From contig JAICSG010000298.1 in the NCBI GenBank assembly GCA_025937035.1, forward strand, positions 1-5,685: a stretch of DNA of 5,685 nucleotides, in the 5' to 3' direction. Shown in pieces: positions 1 to 5,685 of this stretch. The notes under the pieces were generated by a model. The model was not told where the DNA came from, searched no databases, and was given only the letters and a program-made list of their open reading frames with translations. The stretch is from Thermoanaerobaculia bacterium. Lineage in GTDB: Bacteria; Acidobacteriota; Thermoanaerobaculia; Multivoradales; UBA5704. A program made the position numbers and the translations under genes. Each line of letters opens with the position of its first letter. Position 1 is the first letter of the stretch.

Positions 1-768
<768 letters not shown>

Positions 769-2226
769 TCAGGGGCTCTCGACGAACACACGATGCCGCC
801 GGACGGTCTCGTTCCCCCACGCGTTCCGCGCGCGGACCTCGATGATGTTCCAGCCCTCTTTGTCCAGTTGAACGGCCTTGGTGAACGAGCCGTCGGCTCC
901 GAGAGCGACCTGCTCGCCGTTGACCTCCACCCGCGCCCCCGGCTCGGTACGGCCGTTGACCATGGAGATACTACCGTAGGTTTTGATGTCTCCGAGGTCA
1001 AGCTCGGGCGGCGTCGCGTCTTTTTTGTCCCCGCCGCCGCCATGGGAGGCGGAAGCGACGCGGAACTTCCGCGGCTCGCTCCAGGGGCCCTGCACGCCGT
1101 CCGCCCCGAAGGCGGCGACCCGCCACTGGAAGCTCCCCTCGCCGCGCAGCCCCAGGGTGGCCCGCGTCTTGGTCCGGTTCCCGGCGTCGATGAGGTTGTC
1201 GACGAACAGGTGGTTGCGGGAGACCTGGAGGGCGTAGTGGGAGGCGCCCGGCACCGGCTGCCAGGCGAGGACCAGCTTCTTGGTGGCGTCGAGGTCGAGC
1301 AGCAGGTCGTCCACCGGCTCGACCGGCTCGGGCCGGGCGGGCATCGCCTTGGGCTCGGACAGCAGGTCGCCCGTCTGCACCACCTGCTGGAGGGGGCCGA
1401 CCTGACGGGTCAGGCCGCCGTTCGAGGACAGCTCCATGCTCCCGCGGTAGGAGCCGAAGCGCCCCTGGCTGGTCCCCTTGTCGACGGCGACAAAAGCCTC
1501 GGACGACTCCTTGACGCGGGCCACGGCGCCCGGCGTCTTGACGTTGCTGCCCGTGCTCTGCGAGGTGCTCAGGTTGACCCAGCCGTACTGCATCTCGATC
1601 GACTGCTCCGGCCCGCCCCCCGCCCCGCCGCTCCCCGGCGAGACGACCAGCTGGGTGTTGGGCTGCACCGTGTAGAGCGTGCCGTCCTGGAACACTACCA
1701 CCGCCGAGCCGTTCTCCGCCGTCCGCACCGTGTCGCCGGCTTGGAGCTGGACGTGGTTGCGCGCCTCCTGCCACTCCCCTCCCGAGCCCCGTCGGAGCTC
1801 GACCTCCCCCTGGAGGGAGACGAACTGCGCCTGGCTGGCGCCGCCGCGCAGCGCGAGGGCGTCGACGATCGACTGCAGCACGTCGCGGCTGTGCTTGCCG
1901 CGGTCCCGGGCGGCGCTGAAGTCCCGCCCCGCCAGCCGGGCCTTCGCCTCCCTGAGGCTCTGCGTGCCGTCCTCGTACTCGGCGGCGAAGCCGGTGGCCA
2001 CGCGGGGCTCGGCGTCCAGCCGCTGGCGCAGCGTCTCGGCCTGGCTGATCAGGGCGTCGGCATCCCGGCGCACCGTGCTCTGGGCATACCAGTGGTAGAA
2101 GTACCAGGCGATCCCGGCCAGGACGAGGAGCACCAGGAGCAGACCCCAGCCCTGCAGGGTCTCCACCGAGACGCTGTACCAGTCCTTTCCCTGTCGATCA
2201 GCCTTCTGGACGGGCTGGGCAGGCAC
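769..2226 (-). CDS. Membrane-anchored FecR-domain protein with fibronectin-like and Ig-like C-terminal domains
   Basis: This 485-residue protein has no assigned specific function. Its layout, as I read it: a short charged N-terminus; one strong membrane segment (about 26-46) with a basic RR just after it; a helical, TPR-like stretch (about 53-126) with alternating Ala/Arg/Glu; a FecR domain (about 133-265) with the typical GEVELRR, LQAGDTVRTAENGSAVVVF and FQDGTLYTVQPNT blocks; a fibronectin III-like module (about 312-391) with W-x-PV-PGASHYALQVS and FQWRVAAF; a Gly/Lys linker; and an Ig-like module (about 404-483) with GRTEPGARVEVNG and ADGSF. FecR domains of this type occur in envelope proteins well beyond iron signalling, and no FecI-type sigma factor or TonB receptor is visible here. 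I infer that the bulk lies in the periplasm and binds wall or polysaccharide. The start is GTG at 2226, supported by AAAGGGA six bases upstream; an in-frame TGA lies just before. It may share a transcript with mreB. Confidence 0.9.
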   Translation of the reverse strand: MPAQPVQKADRQGKDWYSVSVETLQGWGLLLVLLVLAGIAWYFYHWYAQSTVRRDADALISQAETLRQRLDAEPRVATGFAAEYEDGTQSLREAKARLAGRDFSAARDRGKHSRDVLQSIVDALALRGGASQAQFVSLQGEVELRRGSGGEWQEARNHVQLQAGDTVRTAENGSAVVVFQDGTLYTVQPNTQLVVSPGSGGAGGGPEQSIEMQYGWVNLSTSQSTGSNVKTPGAVARVKESSEAFVAVDKGTSQGRFGSYRGSMELSSNGGLTRQVGPLQQVVQTGDLLSEPKAMPARPEPVEPVDDLLLDLDATKKLVLAWQPVPGASHYALQVSRNHLFVDNLIDAGNRTKTRATLGLRGEGSFQWRVAAFGADGVQGPWSEPRKFRVASASHGGGGDKKDATPPELDLGDIKTYGSISMVNGRTEPGARVEVNGEQVALGADGSFTKAVQLDKEGWNIIEVRARNAWGNETVRRHRVFVESP

Positions 2227-2232
2227 TTCAAA

Positions 2233-2239
2233 TCCCTTT
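2233..2239 (-). promoter_or_regulatory. Ribosome binding site fixing the GTG start of the FecR-domain gene
   Basis: Read on the minus strand, AAAGGGA is followed by six bases (TTTGAA) and then GTG at 2226-2224. This spacing supports GTG as the true start. The ATG at 2242-2240 is out of frame and stops after four codons. Confidence 0.7.
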
Positions 2240-2253
2240 CATGTAGGACGGTC

Positions 2254-2262
2254 AATATAACA
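2254..2262 (-). promoter_or_regulatory. Extended -10 promoter for the FecR-domain gene
   Basis: The minus strand reads TGTTATATT, an extended -10 element (TG-N-TATATT, 5 of 6 to TATAAT) in a GC-rich setting. No convincing -35 is seen; TTCCGC lies 15 bases upstream, which fits an extended -10 promoter. Transcription would begin near 2247, giving a leader of about 20 bases that contains the AAAGGGA site. It is an eye-based call with no experimental support. Confidence 0.55.
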
Positions 2263-2294
2263 CAGAGCTTCGCGGCGGAACGTCCGGGCCGGGG

Positions 2295-2323
2295 TTGTCT
2301 GGCGGGCGCCGCGCTGCTAGAGT
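2295..2323 (+). promoter_or_regulatory. Sigma70-like promoter for the ppiD-like gene
   Basis: TTGTCT (2295-2300), a 17-base spacer, and TAGAGT (2318-2323) form a housekeeping-type promoter, each hexamer matching 4 of 6 consensus bases. Transcription would start near 2330, giving a leader of about 30 bases with two Shine-Dalgarno sites. It lies back to back with the minus-strand promoter at 2254-2262, with about 30 bases between them, so a regulator bound there could affect both directions. Confidence 0.5.
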
Positions 2324-2341
2324 GTCGGGTCCCTCCTGGTG

Positions 2342-2356
2342 AAAGGAGCAAGGGAG
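2342..2356 (+). promoter_or_regulatory. Tandem Shine-Dalgarno sites of the ppiD-like gene
   Basis: AAAGGAG (2342-2348) and AAGGGAG (2350-2356) lie 12 and 4 bases before the ATG at 2361. The doubled purine-rich site supports this start and contrasts with the absence of any such site before ruvA and ruvB. Confidence 0.65.
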
Positions 2357-2360
2357 CCTT

Positions 2361-4298
2361 ATGCTCAAGGTATTTCGAGACAATCTGAAGAATCTCGCCT
2401 GGATCCTCTGGGTGGTCATCGCCGTCACCGTCCTCGCGATCGCCGCCGACTTCGGCGCCAGCATGCGCGGGCGCGGCGACGCGGGCACGGTCGCCAAGGT
2501 GGGCAGCGAGACGGTGACGCGCGAGGAGTTCAAGCGCGCCTACCAGCGCATGACCGACATGTACCGCCAGATCTACGGCGGGCAGCTGCCCCAGGGGCTG
2601 GAGAAGCAGCTCTATCAGCAGACGCTGAGCCAGACGGTCGTCCAGAAGACGCTGCTCCTGGAGGCGCGGCGGCTCGGCCTGGCGGTGACCGACGCCGAGC
2701 TGCGGGACCGCATTCTCTCGATCCCCGGCTTCAAGGACGAGCAGGGGAATTTCATCGGCGAGGCGGCCTACGCGCGCGCCATCCAGAACGCCTTCCAGAC
2801 CAGCGTCGCGGACTTCGAGAAAGAGCTCCGGAACGAGCTCCTGATGAAGAAGCTCAACGACGCCCTCCAGGCGAACCTCTACGTCAGCGAGGAGGATATC
2901 CAGCGCGCCTACCGCGATCAGGTCGAGCGGGCGAAGATCCGCTACATCCAGGTGCCGCGCGCCCGCTTCTCCCTGCAGACCTCGGCGACGCCGGACGAGG
3001 TGAAGGCCTACTACGACACCCACAAGCAGGAATTCAGCCTGCCCGAGCAGCGCGACGTCGCCTATCTCCTGGTGAACGGCTACCAGCTCGCCGACCAGGT
3101 GAAGGTGAGCGACCAGGACCTCCGGAGCTACTACGACGCCCACAAGTCCGAGTACGCCCAGGAGGAGCAGGTCAAGGCCCGCCACATCCTGGTGATGGTC
3201 AACGACCAGCGCAACGACGCGCAGGCTCAAGCCCGTATCGCCGAGGTGAAAAAGAAGCTCGAGGGGGGCGCCGACTTCGCCGCCATGGCCCGCGAGTACT
3301 CTGACGACACCGCCTCGAAGGACAAGGGGGGCGATCTCGGTTACTTCGGCCGCAACAAGATGGTCAAGGAGTTCGAGGACGCCGCCTTCAGCGCCCCGCC
3401 GGGCAAGCTGGTGGGGCCGGTGAAGTCCTCCTTCGGCTACCACCTGATCGAGGTCACGGACAAGCGCCCGGCCGGCGAGCAGCCCTTCGACGCGGTCAAG
3501 GAGCAGATCCGCGCCCGCCTCACCGCCGAGCGCTCCCGGGACCTCGCCGAGAGCAAGGCCAAGGACCTCGCCTCCAAGCTCAGTGCGAAGAAGCCTTCCG
3601 ACGCCAATGCCCTGAAGGCCCTCGCGGCCCAGAATCCGGGCGTGACCTTCGGCGAGGCCAAGATCGGCGCCGCCGATCCGGTGCCGGGGGTCGGCATGGG
3701 CCTCAGCACCCCCGCCTTCGCGCTCAAGAAGGGGGAGGTCTCGCAGGCGGTCCAGATCCCGCAGGGGTGGGGCATCGTCTACGTCAAGGACGTCATTCCG
3801 GCCCACGCGCCCGAGCTCAAGGAGGTCGAGCAGAAGGTGCGGACGGCGGTGATCAATCAGAAGCTGCAGCAGATGACCATGAAGGCGCTGGAGGACGCCA
3901 AGCGCCAGCTCGCCCAGGGCAAGACCCTGGACCAGGTGGCCCAGGAGCTCGGCGTGCAGGCCAAGGAGACCCCCGAATTCGGCGGTCAGGCGGCGGTCCC
4001 GGGCATCGGCTACAACCCCGAGCTGACCAAGGCGGTGATGGCGCTCCAGACCGGCCAGGTCGGCGGCCCGATCGCCGACGCTCAGGGCGGGCTGCTCTTC
4101 CAGGTCACCGACCGCAAGGGATGGGATCCGAAGCAGTACGCCGCCAACCGCGAGCAAACCCGCTCGACCCTCCTGCAGCAGAAGGTGGGGGAGGTCGAGG
4201 GCGCGCTGATCCAGCAGCGGGAGCGCGAGCTGAAGGTCTCCTACGACCAGCAGTTCCTCGAGCAGCTCGGCATCGCCCCTCCCCAGCAGGGGGTCTGA
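2361..4298 (+). CDS. ppiD: PpiD/SurA-type peptidyl-prolyl cis-trans isomerase, membrane-anchored periplasmic foldase
   Basis: PpiD-type proteins sit in the inner membrane with a large periplasmic part that chaperones and isomerises proline bonds in newly exported proteins near the Sec translocon. This one is 645 residues (E. coli PpiD is 623). Features in order: a cytoplasmic MLKVFRDNLKN stub; one membrane segment (about 12-32); a SurA/trigger-like helical N-terminal chaperone region (about 40-265, with VGSETVTREEFKRAY and GLAVTDAELRDRI); and one complete parvulin domain (about 269-368). The parvulin domain shows RHIL with His275, the GGDLGYFGRNKMVKEFEDAAF block and GYHLIEV with His361, both conserved active-site histidine positions. 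The remainder (369-645) contains two degenerate parvulin-like half-repeats and charged helices. There is no cleavable signal peptide or lipobox, which separates it from SurA and PrsA. The gene symbol is by architecture; sequence similarity to E. coli PpiD looks modest. It is followed by a strong terminator, so it is probably a single-gene unit. Confidence 0.9.
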   Translation: MLKVFRDNLKNLAWILWVVIAVTVLAIAADFGASMRGRGDAGTVAKVGSETVTREEFKRAYQRMTDMYRQIYGGQLPQGLEKQLYQQTLSQTVVQKTLLLEARRLGLAVTDAELRDRILSIPGFKDEQGNFIGEAAYARAIQNAFQTSVADFEKELRNELLMKKLNDALQANLYVSEEDIQRAYRDQVERAKIRYIQVPRARFSLQTSATPDEVKAYYDTHKQEFSLPEQRDVAYLLVNGYQLADQVKVSDQDLRSYYDAHKSEYAQEEQVKARHILVMVNDQRNDAQAQARIAEVKKKLEGGADFAAMAREYSDDTASKDKGGDLGYFGRNKMVKEFEDAAFSAPPGKLVGPVKSSFGYHLIEVTDKRPAGEQPFDAVKEQIRARLTAERSRDLAESKAKDLASKLSAKKPSDANALKALAAQNPGVTFGEAKIGAADPVPGVGMGLSTPAFALKKGEVSQAVQIPQGWGIVYVKDVIPAHAPELKEVEQKVRTAVINQKLQQMTMKALEDAKRQLAQGKTLDQVAQELGVQAKETPEFGGQAAVPGIGYNPELTKAVMALQTGQVGGPIADAQGGLLFQVTDRKGWDPKQYAANREQTRSTLLQQKVGEVEGALIQQRERELKVSYDQQFLEQLGIAPPQQGV

Positions 4299-4313
4299 TC
4301 CCTTCCGTTCTCC

Positions 4314-4339
4314 CGGGGCGGCCTCCGCAGGCCGCCCCG
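4314..4339 (+). terminator. GC-rich hairpin terminator after the ppiD-like gene
   Basis: A perfect 11-base-pair stem, CGGGGCGGCCT with AGGCCGCCCCG, closes a CCGC loop 15 bases after the stop codon. Only a short TTCT follows, so the U-tract is weak, but the stem is very stable. It ends 16 bases before the ruvA ATG, which argues that ruvA is not simply read through from upstream. Confidence 0.7.
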
Positions 4340-4342
4340 TTC

Positions 4343-4348
4343 TACAAT
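4343..4348 (+). promoter_or_regulatory. -10-like hexamer immediately before ruvA
   Basis: TACAAT (5 of 6 to TATAAT) ends 7 bases before the ruvA ATG, so transcription would start at or next to the ATG. No -35 is seen: the place for it (about 4320-4325) lies inside the terminator hairpin. There is no Shine-Dalgarno site; the bases before ATG are CCCCTCC. This fits a leaderless mRNA. Confidence 0.45.
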
Positions 4349-4355
4349 CCCCTCC

Positions 4356-4952
4356 ATGATCGGCTATCTCCAGGGCACCCTCCTCCGGGCCGATCCGGAG
4401 CGCCTGCTCCTCGACGTCCACGGGGTGGGCTACGAGGTCAACGTCCCCCTCTCCACCTGGTACGAGATCGAGAAGCGGCGCGACGAGCCCGTCCGGCTCT
4501 TCATCCACACCCACCTGCGCGAGGACGGCATCGCCCTCTTCGGCTTCTGGACCGAGCGCGAGAAGGCCCTGTTCGAGAAGCTGATCGGGGTCAACGGGAT
4601 CGGTCCCCGGCTGGCGCGGGTGATCCTCTCCGGGATGCCGCCGGACGACCTGCTGAGCGCCATCTCCCGCGGCGACCTCGGGCGCCTCGCGACCATTCCC
4701 GGCGTGGGCAAGAAGACCGCCGAGCGGATGGTCTTGGAGCTGCGGGAGAAGATGCGCGAGCTGGCCGCCGGGCTCCCCGAGGAGACCGCCGCCGCGGCGC
4801 CCGCCGACCAGGACGTGGTCTCCGCCCTGGTCAACCTCGGCTACAAGGCCAGCCTGGCCGAGCGGGCGGTGGCCGAGGTGCGGCGCGAGAAGCCGGACGC
4901 CGCCTTCAACGATCTCCTGCGGGCCAGCCTCAACCGGCTGTCGAGGGCGTAA
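4356..4952 (+). CDS. ruvA: Holliday junction branch migration protein RuvA
   Basis: RuvA binds four-way DNA junctions as a tetramer and loads RuvB rings, which drive branch migration during recombinational repair in the cytoplasm. The 198-residue length is normal. Domain I is an OB-fold (1-64) beginning MIGYLQG, ending with HLREDGIALFGF and the acidic pin Glu56-Asp57. Domain II carries two helix-hairpin-helix motifs, VNGIGP (79-84) and IPGVGKKTAERM (114-125). A variable Ala/Glu/Pro linker (about 137-149) leads to domain III (about 150-198), with VVSALVNLGYKASLAERAV, the RuvB-binding three-helix bundle. The start is certain because the N-terminus is canonical, yet there is no ribosome binding site before it. 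ruvB follows after a 74-base gap holding a palindromic repeat. ruvC, often upstream, is replaced here by the ppiD-like gene. Confidence 0.97.
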   Translation: MIGYLQGTLLRADPERLLLDVHGVGYEVNVPLSTWYEIEKRRDEPVRLFIHTHLREDGIALFGFWTEREKALFEKLIGVNGIGPRLARVILSGMPPDDLLSAISRGDLGRLATIPGVGKKTAERMVLELREKMRELAAGLPEETAAAAPADQDVVSALVNLGYKASLAERAVAEVRREKPDAAFNDLLRASLNRLSRA

Positions 4953-5004
4953 CCCTCACCCTACCCTCTCCCGTCCCCTCCCACCTCCCTCACCGGGAGA
5001 GGGG
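4953..5004 (+). repeat. REP-like palindromic repeat between ruvA and ruvB
   Basis: The segment starts directly after the ruvA stop with CCCTCACCCTACCCTCTCCC. CCCTCTCCCG (4964-4973) and CGGGAGAGGG (4994-5003) are perfect 10-base inverted arms around a 20-base pyrimidine-rich loop. Intergenic repeats of this CCCTCACCC...CCCTCTCCC...GGGAGAGGG form are, as I recall, common in several GC-rich genomes. The hairpin is followed by GAAGAAA, not a U-tract, so it is not a standard terminator, though it could stabilise or process RNA between the two genes. Copy number elsewhere in the genome cannot be seen from here. Confidence 0.65.
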
Positions 5005-5014
5005 AAGAAACGGC

Positions 5015-5020
5015 TAGAAT
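5015..5020 (+). promoter_or_regulatory. -10-like hexamer immediately before ruvB
   Basis: TAGAAT (5 of 6 to TATAAT) ends 6 bases before the ruvB ATG at 5027. No -35 is evident. The only purine-rich run, GAGAGGGGAAG (4997-5007), ends about 20 bases before the ATG, too far for normal Shine-Dalgarno pairing. The layout mirrors that of ruvA and suggests a leaderless transcript. Confidence 0.45.
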
Positions 5021-5026
5021 GGCGCC

Positions 5027-5685
5027 ATGTCCGCCGTCGACGACCGCATCCTCTCCGGGGTCCCCGATCCGGAGGACCTGGGGGTCGAGCCGTCGCTGCG
5101 CCCGCAGCGGCTCGACGAGTACATCGGCCAGAAGAAGGTCATCGACAACCTGCGGGTGTTCATCCGCGCCGCCCGCGAGCGCCGGGAGTCGCTCGACCAC
5201 GTCCTCCTCTTCGGCCCCCCGGGCCTCGGCAAGACGACCCTGGCCAACATCATCGCCTCAGAGATGGGAGCCCCCCTGCGCACCACCGCCGGGCCGGTGC
5301 TCGAGCGTGCCGGGGACCTCGCCGCCATCCTCACCAACCTCGATCCGGGGGAGGTGCTGTTCATCGACGAGATCCACCGCCTGGGCCCGACCGTGGAGGA
5401 GATCCTCTATCCGGCCCTGGAGGACTTCCGGCTCGACCTGGTGATCGGCCAGGGGCCGGCGGCCCGCACGGTCAAGATCGAGCTGCCGCGGTTCACCCTG
5501 GTCGGAGCCACCACCCGGGCGGGTCTGATCAGCGCGCCCTTGCGGGCCCGCTTCGGCATCGTCCACCGGCTGGACTTCTACCGCCCGGAGGAGCTGACCG
5601 AGATCGTGACCCGTTCGGCCCGCCTGCTCGGCGTCCCCGTCGACACGCCGGGGGCCGGGGAGATCGCCCGCCGCAGCCGCGGCAC
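5027..5685 (+). CDS. ruvB: Holliday junction branch migration ATPase RuvB (N-terminal 219 residues, 3' part outside window)
   Basis: RuvB is the AAA+ motor that forms hexameric rings on DNA and, with RuvA, pumps duplex through Holliday junctions. From the ATG at 5027 the frame stays open to the window end, giving 219 of roughly 340 residues. Motifs in order: the family-typical [13 protein letters not shown] (23-35), Walker [10 protein letters not shown] (63-71), the [18 protein letters not shown] block (88-105), Walker B FIDEIH (112-117), the RuvA-contacting hairpin region (about 133-155, [18 protein letters not shown]), sensor 1 GATTRAG (160-166), and the arginine-finger segment PLRARFGI (171-178, finger Arg173). 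The start is supported by the usual short leader [11 protein letters not shown]; the ATG at 5019 is out of frame. All ATPase residues expected in this part are present. Confidence 0.97.
   Translation, partial: MSAVDDRILSGVPDPEDLGVEPSLRPQRLDEYIGQKKVIDNLRVFIRAARERRESLDHVLLFGPPGLGKTTLANIIASEMGAPLRTTAGPVLERAGDLAAILTNLDPGEVLFIDEIHRLGPTVEEILYPALEDFRLDLVIGQGPAARTVKIELPRFTLVGATTRAGLISAPLRARFGIVHRLDFYRPEELTEIVTRSARLLGVPVDTPGAGEIARRSRG

Noticed and set aside
769..2226. FecR-domain protein as an iron-uptake anti-sigma regulator
   Set aside because: No FecI-type sigma factor or TonB-dependent receptor is nearby, and the fibronectin-like and Ig-like modules point to a different envelope role.
2339..3304. 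321-residue plus-strand frame starting with GTG just before the ppiD-like gene
   Set aside because: It is an out-of-frame shadow of the foldase gene, Arg/Pro/Gly-rich, without domains.
2049..4514. 821-residue open frame on the minus strand, opposite the ppiD-like gene
   Set aside because: Its translation is low-complexity Leu/Gly/Ala/Arg/Asp/Val sequence typical of the antisense of a GC-rich gene, it overlaps the starts of three real genes, and it has no recognisable domain.
4964..5003. The ruvA-ruvB hairpin as an intrinsic terminator
   Set aside because: The loop is long (20 bases) and the stem is followed by GAAGAAA, with no U-tract on the plus strand.
4994..5010. GGGAGAGGGGAAG as a ribosome binding site for ruvB
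   Set aside because: It ends about 20 bases before the ATG and its first part is an arm of the palindrome; normal spacing is about 5-10 bases.
3767..5017. 416-residue plus-strand frame running from the ppiD-like gene through ruvA
   Set aside because: It is out of frame with both, rich in Arg/Gly/Pro, and its C-terminal LTLPSP...HRERG segment is just the palindromic repeat in translation.

Overview
The window is about two-thirds G+C and almost fully coding. It has two gene blocks pointing away from each other. The minus-strand block (1-2226) is the start of mreB and, upstream of it, a membrane-anchored protein with FecR, fibronectin-like and Ig-like domains. The plus-strand block (2361-5685) is a PpiD/SurA-type peptidyl-prolyl isomerase, ruvA, and the first two thirds of ruvB.

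MreB together with a membrane-anchored periplasmic foldase suggests a rod-shaped, Gram-negative (diderm) bacterium. The G+C content, the FecR/Ig-like architecture and a CCCTCTCCC-type palindromic repeat fit GC-rich lineages such as Rokubacteria/NC10, Acidobacteria or deltaproteobacterial relatives. I cannot place it more precisely from this sequence, and the phylum is a guess.

Layout: mreB (1-660, minus, 3' part outside the window); a 108-base gap with an A-rich transcript-strand segment and a weak promoter candidate; the FecR-domain gene (769-2226, minus, GTG start); a 134-base divergent control region (2227-2360) with a recognisable promoter for each direction; ppiD-like gene (2361-4298); a strong GC hairpin terminator (4314-4339); ruvA (4356-4952); a REP-like palindrome (4964-5003); ruvB (5027 to the end, 3' part outside the window).

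The left block and the ppiD-like gene share a cell-envelope theme: cell-shape cytoskeleton, a probable wall- or envelope-facing surface protein, and a periplasmic foldase. ruvA and ruvB encode the Holliday-junction branch-migration motor; ruvC is not in the window. mreB, the FecR gene and the ppiD-like gene have good Shine-Dalgarno sites. ruvA and ruvB have none at usable spacing; instead each has a TANAAT -10-like hexamer 6-7 bases before the ATG, which suggests leaderless transcripts.

No mobile element, CRISPR array, tRNA, rRNA or clearly new defence-like system is visible. The points most worth a second look are the Glu-to-Gln change at the expected catalytic position of MreB, the leaderless-looking ruvA/ruvB starts, the degenerate parvulin-like repeats in the PpiD-like protein, and the absence of cysteine from all five proteins.
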